26,774 nucleotides of DNA from an uncultured Eggerthella sp. (GTDB lineage Bacteria; Actinomycetota; Coriobacteriia; Coriobacteriales; Eggerthellaceae): NCBI GenBank assembly GCA_900540345.1, contig UQFK01000012.1:1-26774 (forward strand), in the 5' to 3' direction. The translations under genes and the position numbers were made by a program. This document shows positions 7,262-15,044 of this stretch, piece by piece. Each line of letters opens with the position of its first letter. Positions within the stretch are counted from its first letter, which is position 1. Below the pieces are notes generated by a model. The model saw only the letters and a program-made list of their open reading frames with translations, was not told the origin of the DNA and searched no databases.

Positions 7262-8581
7262 TTATTTGCGAAGATCAGTCACATGCTTGGTCTTACCAAA
7301 GCTACGCTCGATTCCACCAGGCTCGATCAACTTCACATCAGAAGAAACAAGCATCGAGTCTTTGAGCGTGGTCTGAATATGCTTCCGGAACCTATCCATC
7401 TCCTCGAAAGAGTCACTGAATGCCTCAGGTAAAAGTTCGACCATGATGGTCATATGATCAAGCCCTGTCTCATTGTCTACTTCGATACGGTAGTGAGGGC
7501 TTACCCCTTCTATGCCAGCTAAAATATCTTCAACTTGAGAAGGGAAAACATTCGTACCACGGATAATGAGCATATCATCAGTACGCGTACGTACCTTCTT
7601 CATACGTGCATGCGTACGACCACAAGCGCATGGCTCGGTGATAACATAGCTCAGATCGTGCGTACGATAGCGCAGCACCGGAAACGCCTGTTTGTCGAGT
7701 GGTGTGAGGACAAGTTCGCCAGGCACTCCTTCAGGCAACGGCTCACCCGTCTTTGGATCGACGACCTCCCACAAAAAATGATCTTCGGCGATGTGCTGCA
7801 TGTCGCGTGATGCTAAACACTCACCTGAAACACCAGGACCCATCACCTCGGTAAGACCGTAGTTATCGGTGCAGGTGATATGCATGCGCTTCTCGATCTC
7901 TTCCTTCAATGCTGGCGGGCATGGTTCACCTCCGAAAAGGCCGATGCGCAGACTCGAATTCGCCCAATCAAACCCATGCTTCTCGCCATATTCGCACATA
8001 TGCATAGCATAAGAAGGTGTTGAGATGAGGACGGTGGTCTTGTAGTCGTTGATCATCATAAGGTGCCGCTCGGTATTACCTGAGCCTGCAGGCACCACCA
8101 TACAGCCCAAATGCTCGCAGCCATAATGCAAACCAAAACCGCCAGTGAACATGCCATATCCAAATGCCATTTGCACGCGATCCGAAGAAACAACACCTGC
8201 CATCTGAGCAAGACGCGCGATACAATCACGCCAGATATCAAGATCGTGTTCGTTATACCCCACCACGATCGGCTTTCCAGTTGTTCCCGAAGATGCGTGA
8301 AGACGCACCACATCATCGAGAGGGATTGCAAAAAGCCCATAAGGATACGTATCACGCAAAACGGTCTTATCCGTAAAAGGCAATTTACGTACATCGTCAA
8401 GCGACTGAATATCACCCGGTACAACACCAAGCTCATTCATCTTCTCGCGATACCACGGTACGCGCTCATAGGTCCATGTAACCTGATCCTTGAGTTTTTC
8501 AAGTTGAAGTGCACGAATCTCTTCGCGCGACATAGTCTCGATAGCGGGTTGAAACATCGGTGTCTTTATTGCATCACTCAT
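7262..8581 (-). CDS. paaK: Phenylacetate-CoA ligase 1 (AMP-forming, PaaK family)
   Basis: Adenylate-forming enzyme joining an aryl acetate to CoA at the cost of ATP to AMP; direction and substrate in vivo are not fixed by sequence. The 439 residues show the ATP loop SSGTTGKPIVVGY, the adenylate motif NYGLTEVMGPGV, a CACGR zinc-type segment, the hinge region RTDDMLIIRGTNVFPSQ, and the C-terminal catalytic Lys region IERSFGKTKHV. Gene order iorA, iorB, ACT, this gene (26 bp after the ACT stop) ties it to aryl-pyruvate oxidation, whose products are aryl-acetyl-CoAs. It has a paralogue at 13725-15029. The start at 8581 has only a weak ribosome binding site; the Met at 8557 aligns with the paralogue's start and is an alternative. 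Confidence 0.92.
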   Translation of the reverse strand: MSDAIKTPMFQPAIETMSREEIRALQLEKLKDQVTWTYERVPWYREKMNELGVVPGDIQSLDDVRKLPFTDKTVLRDTYPYGLFAIPLDDVVRLHASSGTTGKPIVVGYNEHDLDIWRDCIARLAQMAGVVSSDRVQMAFGYGMFTGGFGLHYGCEHLGCMVVPAGSGNTERHLMMINDYKTTVLISTPSYAMHMCEYGEKHGFDWANSSLRIGLFGGEPCPPALKEEIEKRMHITCTDNYGLTEVMGPGVSGECLASRDMQHIAEDHFLWEVVDPKTGEPLPEGVPGELVLTPLDKQAFPVLRYRTHDLSYVITEPCACGRTHARMKKVRTRTDDMLIIRGTNVFPSQVEDILAGIEGVSPHYRIEVDNETGLDHMTIMVELLPEAFSDSFEEMDRFRKHIQTTLKDSMLVSSDVKLIEPGGIERSFGKTKHVTDLRK

Positions 8582-8607
8582 GAAATCTCGATTCTATTAC
8601 GGAAGGA

Positions 8608-9021
8608 CTACGAAGAGAAGTCGACCTGCGAGACTAACTCGACTGGCTGATTGATCAGCGCTCGTTCAGCTCTTTCAACATCCTGAACACCGATCGCGAT
8701 ATAAGTAGAGATGAGCGAATAGCTGTATTTTACGTTCATATCCTGTTTCGCGATAACATCAAAAACACGTGCGAGCTCTCCTGGCACGTCATTCAGCTTC
8801 AAACACAGCACCTCAGTCTGCTTAACTGCTACACCCGCACCCTCCAAAACATCAAGCGCGCGCGTTGGCTTATCAACAACGAAGCGTGCAATGCCATAAT
8901 CTCCTGTATCAGAGAGCGCATACCCCTTCACACTGATATCGTTTTCAACAAGCGTATCCAAAATGCGTTTTAAGTGACCGATCTTGCTTTCGATAAAGAC
9001 GCTTAACTGTGCTACTGCCAT
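8608..9021 (-). CDS. Tandem ACT-domain protein 1
   Basis: A 137-residue protein made of two ACT domains, one from about residues 3-65 (QLSVFIESKIGHLKRIL) and one from about 70-130 (LNDVPGELARVFDVI). ACT domains bind amino acids at domain interfaces and regulate partner enzymes. No catalytic or DNA-binding domain is present, so it probably acts as a free-standing sensor. It begins 2 bp after iorB stops and precedes phenylacetate-CoA ligase 1, so its likely partner is IorAB or the ligase and its likely ligand an aromatic amino acid (inference). I chose the ATG at 9021, which puts AAGGAG seven bases upstream; the in-frame ATG at 9027 is too close. It is clearly paralogous to the ACT protein at 13303-13725. 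Confidence 0.87.
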   Translation of the reverse strand: MAVAQLSVFIESKIGHLKRILDTLVENDISVKGYALSDTGDYGIARFVVDKPTRALDVLEGAGVAVKQTEVLCLKLNDVPGELARVFDVIAKQDMNVKYSYSLISTYIAIGVQDVERAERALINQPVELVSQVDFSS

Positions 9022-9023
9022 GT

Positions 9024-9611
9024 TCATTCTCCTTGCGTGTATGCCGCACCCAAACGGAATGCTTCGATATTGATGTCGATAGTCTTAGGGGGAACATTCT
9101 GACGAATGACTTCCTCCCAAATACTGAAATCAAAAGGCAAACTGGTTGCGAGCGCCCCAAGCAGCACTACATTCGCACATTTTGCAGTACCCGCCTCACG
9201 GGCGAGCTGACCTGCTGGGATGAGCGTTGCGCCCAATTCTACCAGGCGTTCACGTGCATGAGCAGGCATGCTCGCACGGCCTGTCAACACTGGCAACGGC
9301 TTGATCTCTTCATCGTTTACGACAAGTACGCCATCATTTTTCAGGAATGCAAGATTACGAAGCGCTTCGGTGATCTCGAATGAGACAATATTGTCAGCGC
9401 AGCCTTCGTCACAAACCATAGTCGCCACCTCATCGCCAAATCGAACAACGGTCGTGACAGCTCCCCCACGCTGTGCCATACCGTGAATCTCAGAGACCTT
9501 GCAGCACTTCCCTGCAGCACTTGCGACTCGAGCGAGCAGATCAGCTGCCGTGATAGTGCCTTGGCCTCCAACGCCACAGAGTAAGATGGTATAAGTTTGA
9601 GGCTGAATCAT
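9024..9611 (-). CDS. iorB: Indolepyruvate:ferredoxin oxidoreductase, beta subunit
   Basis: The gamma/beta-type subunit of indolepyruvate ferredoxin oxidoreductase, which works with IorA to convert aryl pyruvates plus CoA to aryl-acetyl-CoA, CO2 and reduced ferredoxin. The product is 195 residues. GVGGQGTITAADLLA at 13-27 and SEIHGMAQRGGAV are signature segments of the POR gamma domain. I placed the start at 9611, where AGAGGAG lies eight bases upstream and the protein begins at MIQPQTYTILL; the open frame to 9674 would overlap the end of iorA. It lies 13 bp after iorA and 2 bp before the ACT gene, so the three are co-transcribed and probably co-translated. Confidence 0.95.
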   Translation of the reverse strand: MIQPQTYTILLCGVGGQGTITAADLLARVASAAGKCCKVSEIHGMAQRGGAVTTVVRFGDEVATMVCDEGCADNIVSFEITEALRNLAFLKNDGVLVVNDEEIKPLPVLTGRASMPAHARERLVELGATLIPAGQLAREAGTAKCANVVLLGALATSLPFDFSIWEEVIRQNVPPKTIDINIEAFRLGAAYTQGE

Positions 9612-9624
9612 GGTCACACTCCTC

Positions 9625-11352
9625 TTATGCTCGTTCGATGGCGCCGAACGCACAGTATTGCTCACATTGGCCACATCCGTTGCACATTTCAGTATCGATT
9701 GAAGTTAGACCGCTTTCTTCATGAGAGAAAATAGCTGGGCAACCAAGCGAAACACATACGCCACATCCTGAGCATTTCTCATTGACAAAATAGGGTGTCT
9801 TCTTGCTTTTATCAAGCAAGACACACGGACCCTTAAAAACGATCACATCGAGCTCATCGCGTGAAACCGCCTCTTTGATCGCTGTACGAACCGCCTTCAT
9901 ATCGAATGGGTCGACTTCACTCACATGCGGCACGCCGATCGCCCTTAAAATAGCCAGCAGATCAAGCTCTACGCTTTCTCTATTCTGCAACGTGACCCCG
10001 TTGAAAGGGTTTCCTTGCTGACCCGTCATGGCCGTTGTGCGATTATCAAGGATACAGATCGTACCCGTTCCCTTGTTGTAAACCGTATTAATAAGACTCG
10101 AAAGACCCGAATGAGCAAAGGTCGAATCACCGATGATGCCAACAACAGGACGGTGTTCACTACCCGCAAGCGCCAATTCAAAACCATGAGCCATCGAGAC
10201 CGATGCACCCATATCAAGCGTAGTATCCATCGCAGCAAGTGGGGGTAGCGCACCAAGCGTATAACAGCCGATATCACCAGTCACGATCGCTTTCTGGCGC
10301 GAAAGCTCCTTGAAAACAAGCCGATGAGGACAACCGGCGCACAATGCCGGTGGACGATTCGGGACATCATCAGGCGTTGCACGATGGCAAGGAAGCGGAC
10401 GATCGAGCGCGCGAAGGATGTCTTCAGGATGGATCTCGCCATCAGGCGGAAGTGCGACAACGAATTCATCAAGAGTAACGCCACATGCGCGTACCGCATC
10501 TGAAAGATACGTCGAAGCCTCCTCGACCACATAGACCTTCTCAACGCTCGCAGCAAAATCCGCTATCGCGCGCGCAGGAAGTGGCCAAGTCACACCAAGT
10601 TTGAAAATCGACACGTCTGGACATGCTTCCTTGACATGATCATAGACAGCACCTGCGCAGATGATACCCACCGACGGGTCGCCCTGCTCAATGACGTTGA
10701 ACGGACAGGTCTCAACCCATTCCTTGAGCGTATCGACACGCTTTGCGACCACTTTACGACGAGGCTTTGCGAATGCTGGCATCATGACCCATTTAGCTGG
10801 ATCAGTCTCGTAAGGCTTGATCGGTACAGCGATGCGATCGCCTACTTCAACAGGCGTCTTCGTATGAGAGATGCGTACGGTCGAGCGGATCATGAAAGGG
10901 ACATCAAACTGCTCAGAGAGCGAATAGGCAGCCTTTGCAAAATCGAAGGCCTCTTGCGAGTCGCTCGGTTCAAGGATCGGCACAAGCGATGCCATGGCAT
11001 AATAACGGCTATCTTGCTCGTTTTGAGATGAGAACATTCCAGGATCATCAGCAGCGAGCAGCAGCAAGCCACCATTCACACCTGTATACGAAGCCGTGAA
11101 AAGCGGATCTGCACAAACATTCACACCCACATGCTTCATTGTTACCAGAACGCGCGCACCAGCTGCCGAAGCACCCATCGCCACCTCAAGTGCGACTTTT
11201 TCATTCGGACACCATTCAGCATACACGTCAGGAAACGTCGCAAAGGTCTCCATTGTCTCTGTTGAAGGCGTTCCGGGATATGCTGTACCGATGTGACATC
11301 CAGCTTCCCATGCGCCACGCGCAATAGCTTCGTTGCCTGATAAAAATTCCAT
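9625..11352 (-). CDS. iorA: Indolepyruvate:ferredoxin oxidoreductase, alpha subunit
   Basis: Thiamine diphosphate and iron-sulfur subunit of the oxygen-sensitive enzyme that oxidises indolepyruvate and related aryl pyruvates with ferredoxin. The 575 residues show the pyrimidine domain (AYPGTPSTETME, 24-35), the family motif CAGCPHR (338-344), the TPP-binding motif from GDS (409) to LDN (437), and a C-terminal ferredoxin domain with two [4Fe-4S] sites: C527, C530, C533, C538 and C557, C560, C563, C567. The length is a little short of some homologues but nothing is missing. The AAAGGA ribosome binding site precedes the ATG at 11352. The 62-bp gap from the FHA gene contains a small GCGCT/AGCGC hairpin (11381-11397), so a separate promoter is possible, though I cannot identify one. 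Confidence 0.96.
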   Translation of the reverse strand: MEFLSGNEAIARGAWEAGCHIGTAYPGTPSTETMETFATFPDVYAEWCPNEKVALEVAMGASAAGARVLVTMKHVGVNVCADPLFTASYTGVNGGLLLLAADDPGMFSSQNEQDSRYYAMASLVPILEPSDSQEAFDFAKAAYSLSEQFDVPFMIRSTVRISHTKTPVEVGDRIAVPIKPYETDPAKWVMMPAFAKPRRKVVAKRVDTLKEWVETCPFNVIEQGDPSVGIICAGAVYDHVKEACPDVSIFKLGVTWPLPARAIADFAASVEKVYVVEEASTYLSDAVRACGVTLDEFVVALPPDGEIHPEDILRALDRPLPCHRATPDDVPNRPPALCAGCPHRLVFKELSRQKAIVTGDIGCYTLGALPPLAAMDTTLDMGASVSMAHGFELALAGSEHRPVVGIIGDSTFAHSGLSSLINTVYNKGTGTICILDNRTTAMTGQQGNPFNGVTLQNRESVELDLLAILRAIGVPHVSEVDPFDMKAVRTAIKEAVSRDELDVIVFKGPCVLLDKSKKTPYFVNEKCSGCGVCVSLGCPAIFSHEESGLTSIDTEMCNGCGQCEQYCAFGAIERA

Positions 11353-11414
11353 GCGCTATCCTTTATCGCTCACATGAAACGCGCTCATTCGAAGCGCACC
11401 TCTTCTTCGATTCG

Positions 11415-11849
11415 TTACTCAGAAAAACGGATGACAAAGCATCCTATTTGCAGCAAATCTCCGTTATGGAGTACAGCATTTTTGACGGCCTTATTATTGA
11501 CCCAAACCCCGTTAAAAGAGTCGCGATCAGCGATCGTCCATTCTCCGCCGATCCGCTCTATCTCTGCATGCACACGTGAGACAGTCATATCGTTGAGCAT
11601 GATGCCGCACTTAGGAGAGCGGCCTATCTCGACAAAGTCAGAATCGAGCTTGAATACAAGCCCTTCTTGCTTGCCATAGCAAACCCGAAGTGTCGCGATC
11701 GCTCCTTCATCAGAAGACGCATTTGTTCCATCAGGGTCGACAGAAATAGCGCCAAATTCTTCAGTGGCTTCTTGGAAATGATAGCCGCAAACCGAGCAAC
11801 GCTCACCATCGTTATTAGCTTCATTCATGCATACTGGACACGTGGTCAT
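11415..11849 (-). CDS. Zinc-ribbon and FHA-domain protein
   Basis: A 144-residue cytoplasmic protein. An N-terminal zinc ribbon has C4, C7, C18 and C21 (CPVC, CSVCGYHF). An acidic linker of about 25 residues follows, then a C-terminal FHA domain. FHA domains bind phosphothreonine; the binding residues are intact: GRS (76-78), SRVH (91-94) and NG (113-114). It lies 27 bp after the D-Ala-D-Ala carboxypeptidase gene. The context suggests it reads a Ser/Thr kinase signal on envelope growth, but no kinase or phosphatase gene is in the window. The exact function is unknown. Confidence 0.88.
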   Translation of the reverse strand: MTTCPVCMNEANNDGERCSVCGYHFQEATEEFGAISVDPDGTNASSDEGAIATLRVCYGKQEGLVFKLDSDFVEIGRSPKCGIMLNDMTVSRVHAEIERIGGEWTIADRDSFNGVWVNNKAVKNAVLHNGDLLQIGCFVIRFSE

Positions 11850-11876
11850 GGTCTCTCTCTAACTTCCGTTCGCGCA

Positions 11877-13316
11877 TTAGCGTGTAGCATCTGCGCCATA
11901 GATGATCGGCATCGTTGCGATCACTTCGCTCTCAGCCTCGTTTCGGCCATTAGGTGTTGAACCAGTGAGCCTCTCCCACCAAATGCCGATGCCTTCGATG
12001 AAATTCGGACCCGCACAATCTTCAGCAGCGACCAAATTGACTGTTTGAATGATCTCGTTATTCTGGTAATAGTTTACCGTACCGACCTTATCTCCTGCAC
12101 GTACGCTTGAAGTAATATCATCAAAAATGACCTCTTGACTCACATTTCCTTCGAAACGAAACACTTCGACCGTCTGTTCGGGGTTCTCGATAGTTGCTTT
12201 GAAGGTCTTATCAGTCCATCCCTTGTGGCTCACGTTTGCCACGACTGGAACGTCCTGCGTTCCCGATGCGGTCGTAAAACTAACAGTCTCATCCGAGGTT
12301 GCAAGCGCAACCTCGACCGTATTGTTGTAGACCCAATTCCATAGCTCTTCACAGTCTGCAAAACGCTGCGCTTCGGATGTAGAATCGAGCACGATCGCAT
12401 AAAGTGTTTCACCATCGCGCTCACACGCACCCGCAAAGCACTCCCCTGCCATTTCGGTATAGCCAGTCTTGATACCACAGGCACCTTCATATGAACCTAA
12501 AAGCACATCAGTTGATTCAAGCTGAAGATCGACCCACTCTTCACCACGTTTGACAGGAATCGTTGTCTGAGCAGTTGAGACAATCGAGCGAAAGAGTTCG
12601 TTTTGCATAGCCGCACGCGCCATAGTCGATACATTTTGAGCACTACAGTGCATATCGCCGCTGAACTGATCATAGTCAAGTCCATGAGGATTGCTGAAAC
12701 GGGCGTCGTTCATACCAAGACTGAGCGCCTTTTTGTTCATCGCATAAACGAAGGCATCATAGGCATTCTGTGGCATCTCTTCTTGGGGGATGCTCGAATC
12801 TTTCTTGAGCTCATCAAGAATAGTAGGACCAAGCGACTCAGCAATAGCCATGCCTGCATCATTACCTGAAGGTATCATGAGCGCCTTGAGCGCAGATTCT
12901 AAGCTCAATGTATCACCTGCGCGTAACATCGCAGAGGACTCACCGATGCTCGCCGCCTCTTGGCTCACCGTGATTTCAGTCTGTGTCGGATCACCACCAT
13001 AGTCAAGCGCGACAAGTGCGGTCATAATCTTCGTGATCGAAGCGATATGAACTTGCTCATAAGCATTGCGCGCATAATAGATAGTTCCATCGCTCGAAAC
13101 GAGATAAGCATATTCGCAAGCTATATTGGGCGCCTGAGAAGCAGTGAATCCCTGCTCTTCGACACTCTGACCAAGTACAACGTCAGAATTGCGTACCTCA
13201 GCTTGGGCGAAAGAGGGCTGCAGGCTTAAGGTTAAGAGAAACGCAAATACGCAAGCGATCAAGCCTGCGTATCGAAAGCGGTTCTTATTCTGTAGAATAC
13301 GTTTAGTCGAGTACAT
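11877..13316 (-). CDS. dacA: D-alanyl-D-alanine carboxypeptidase (PBP5-like, S11 family)
   Basis: Exported penicillin-binding protein that trims the terminal D-Ala of peptidoglycan peptides. The 479 residues begin with a basic N-region and hydrophobic core (RFRYAGLIACVFAFLLTLSL) and a likely cleavage after AQA near residue 39. The active-site triad motifs are S93-I-T-K96, S150-G-N152 and K283-T-G285. A PBP5 C-terminal beta domain occupies about 350-440. The C-terminus (IGIWWERLTGS then a polar tail) may be an amphipathic anchor. The start at 13316 overlaps the end of ACT gene 2 by 14 bp. The ribosome binding site is poor, so translation may depend on the upstream gene. A TTG at 13358 would put unrelated residues before the signal peptide. 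Confidence 0.93.
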   Translation of the reverse strand: MYSTKRILQNKNRFRYAGLIACVFAFLLTLSLQPSFAQAEVRNSDVVLGQSVEEQGFTASQAPNIACEYAYLVSSDGTIYYARNAYEQVHIASITKIMTALVALDYGGDPTQTEITVSQEAASIGESSAMLRAGDTLSLESALKALMIPSGNDAGMAIAESLGPTILDELKKDSSIPQEEMPQNAYDAFVYAMNKKALSLGMNDARFSNPHGLDYDQFSGDMHCSAQNVSTMARAAMQNELFRSIVSTAQTTIPVKRGEEWVDLQLESTDVLLGSYEGACGIKTGYTEMAGECFAGACERDGETLYAIVLDSTSEAQRFADCEELWNWVYNNTVEVALATSDETVSFTTASGTQDVPVVANVSHKGWTDKTFKATIENPEQTVEVFRFEGNVSQEVIFDDITSSVRAGDKVGTVNYYQNNEIIQTVNLVAAEDCAGPNFIEGIGIWWERLTGSTPNGRNEAESEVIATMPIIYGADATR

Positions 13317-13725
13317 ACACGTCTTCTGGTTTGCAAACTTCAAAACCCTCTGCGGCAAGCTTCACATCGAGCGCAGGATCAGCAACCTTCAAGATATCGA
13401 TCGCATGGTCACCAATAATGAAGCAATGCGCATACTCCACATCGATATCTTTATCGTCGAGATAATTGAAAAGACGGGCGAGGGAGCCAGGTAGATTTGG
13501 GACCTTTACCGCAACAACATCGACAAGCTTTGCCTGATATCCTTCGTCTTGTAAGATCTTGCACGCTCTATTGGGGGTATCGCAAAAGATGCGCAAGATG
13601 CCGAAATCCTTCGTATCAGCTAAGAACATCGCTTGCATATTGATATCAGCCTCCGCGATGCTGCGCACTGCCGAAGCAAGCCTTCCCTCTTTATTCTCAA
13701 GAAATACTGTTAACTGCGAGATCAT
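13303..13725 (-). CDS. Tandem ACT-domain protein 2
   Basis: A 140-residue paralogue of the protein at 8608-9021. Two ACT domains are visible, at about 2-65 (QLTVFLENKEGRLASAV) and 70-130 (VPNLPGSLARLFNYL), followed by a short tail ending VYVLD. The ligand-binding turn residues differ between the paralogues (NLPGSLARLF here, DVPGELARVF there), so they may sense different amino acids. Its ATG (13723-13725) overlaps the TAA of phenylacetate-CoA ligase 2 by one base (TAATG), a classic coupling arrangement, so the ligase and this sensor should be made in matched amounts. It overlaps dacA at its 3' end. Confidence 0.87.
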   Translation of the reverse strand: MISQLTVFLENKEGRLASAVRSIAEADINMQAMFLADTKDFGILRIFCDTPNRACKILQDEGYQAKLVDVVAVKVPNLPGSLARLFNYLDDKDIDVEYAHCFIIGDHAIDILKVADPALDVKLAAEGFEVCKPEDVYVLD

Positions 13726-15029
13726 TATTTGAGTCCTTCCCTCAGATCGACAATGCGTTTTGCTTTGCCCTCAGAACGTTCGATAGTCTTAGGTTCGACG
13801 ATCTTCACTTCAACAGCGATCTGAAGATTGTCCTTCAATGCCTTTTCGAGATCCTTCTTGAGCTTCTGCAGACGAGCCACTTCATCGAACGGAAAATCTG
13901 GCACGGTCTCGACCTGCAACTCAACATGATCGAGCGCTCCGCGTGTCGTAAGGATAAGTTGATACTGCGGAACGATCTCAGGAAACGAAACGATCTCTTC
14001 TTCGATCTGGGACGGGAAAACATTGACACCACGCAAGATCATCATGTCATCGGTACGACCCGTGATGCGATCCATGCGACGGAAAGTACGGCCACACGCA
14101 CACTGACCAGTGATGATACGAGAGATGTCACGCGTGCGATAACGAATAAGTGGTGAGCACTGTTTAGAGAGCGTAGTGAATACCACCTCGCCCCATTCGC
14201 CATCAGCAACTGGCTCGAGTGTTTGTGGATCGACCACCTCGATGATGAAATGGTCCTCGCAAACGTGAAGGCCATCTTGCTGATCGCATTCACATGCAAC
14301 ACCTGGTCCCATGACCTCAGAGAGTCCATAGATATCGAACACTTGGATACCGAGCTTATCCTGAATCTCTGCGCGCATTGATTCTGAACAAGGTTCTGCA
14401 CCAAGAATACCCGCGTGGATCTTGAATTCACGCGGGTCATAGCCTTCATCGTAGGCAACTTCAGCAATATTGAGCGCATACGACGGTGTGCATGCCAACA
14501 CATCTACCCCAAAATCGTGCATCAAGCGAACCTGGCGTTTGGTATTGCCGCTCGACATAGGCAGCACGGTAAGACCGCCTCTCTCACCACCCTGATGAGC
14601 GCCAAGACCACCGGTGAATAAACCATAGCCATAAGCGACCTGAAGTATAGAGTCTGGTCCGCAATCTGCAGCATACAAGAAACGAGCAAAGCAATCTCCC
14701 CAGACTTCAAGGTCCTTTTCTGTATAGCCAACGACGGTCGCAGTACCTGTTGTACCGGACGAACAATGGATACGCGCAACTTCGCTCTGTGGAACCGCGA
14801 ACATCTTGAATGGATAGGCATCACGCAGATCTTGCTTAGTGGTAAACGGAAGCTTTTGCAGATCATCGAGGCATTTAATGTCCTCAGGCTTTACTCCCGC
14901 TGCATCGAAGGCTTCTTTATAAAAGGGAATGCGATCATACACATAACGTGAGAGTTCTTGGAGGCGTTCGAGCTGAAGCGCTTCGAGCTCCTCGCGAGGC
15001 ATTGTTTCAATTTCTGGCTGATAGTACAC
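13725..15029 (-). CDS. paaK: Phenylacetate-CoA ligase 2 (AMP-forming, PaaK family)
   Basis: Second aryl-acetate:CoA ligase, 434 residues, alignable with the first copy over its whole length. Motifs: SSGTTGTATVVGY (ATP loop), IYGLSEVMGPGV (adenylate motif), QCACGRTFRRM, GRTDDMMILRGVNVFPSQ and the C-terminal Lys region IERSEGKAKRIVDLREG. All expected catalytic residues appear present. It starts at ATG 15029, 15 bp after the VanW gene, in a run of envelope genes, and is coupled to its own ACT protein by a TAATG overlap. Unlike copy 1 it is not beside iorAB. Different substrates (for instance phenylacetate versus indoleacetate or another aryl acid) are likely but cannot be read directly. Confidence 0.92.
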   Translation of the reverse strand: MYYQPEIETMPREELEALQLERLQELSRYVYDRIPFYKEAFDAAGVKPEDIKCLDDLQKLPFTTKQDLRDAYPFKMFAVPQSEVARIHCSSGTTGTATVVGYTEKDLEVWGDCFARFLYAADCGPDSILQVAYGYGLFTGGLGAHQGGERGGLTVLPMSSGNTKRQVRLMHDFGVDVLACTPSYALNIAEVAYDEGYDPREFKIHAGILGAEPCSESMRAEIQDKLGIQVFDIYGLSEVMGPGVACECDQQDGLHVCEDHFIIEVVDPQTLEPVADGEWGEVVFTTLSKQCSPLIRYRTRDISRIITGQCACGRTFRRMDRITGRTDDMMILRGVNVFPSQIEEEIVSFPEIVPQYQLILTTRGALDHVELQVETVPDFPFDEVARLQKLKKDLEKALKDNLQIAVEVKIVEPKTIERSEGKAKRIVDLREGLK

Positions 15030-15044
15030 GTACTGATCCTTTCG

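Noticed and set aside
11381..11397. GCGCT/AGCGC hairpin between the FHA gene and iorA as a terminator
   Set aside because: Five-bp stem with only GTTTC after it; too weak to call, though noted under iorA.
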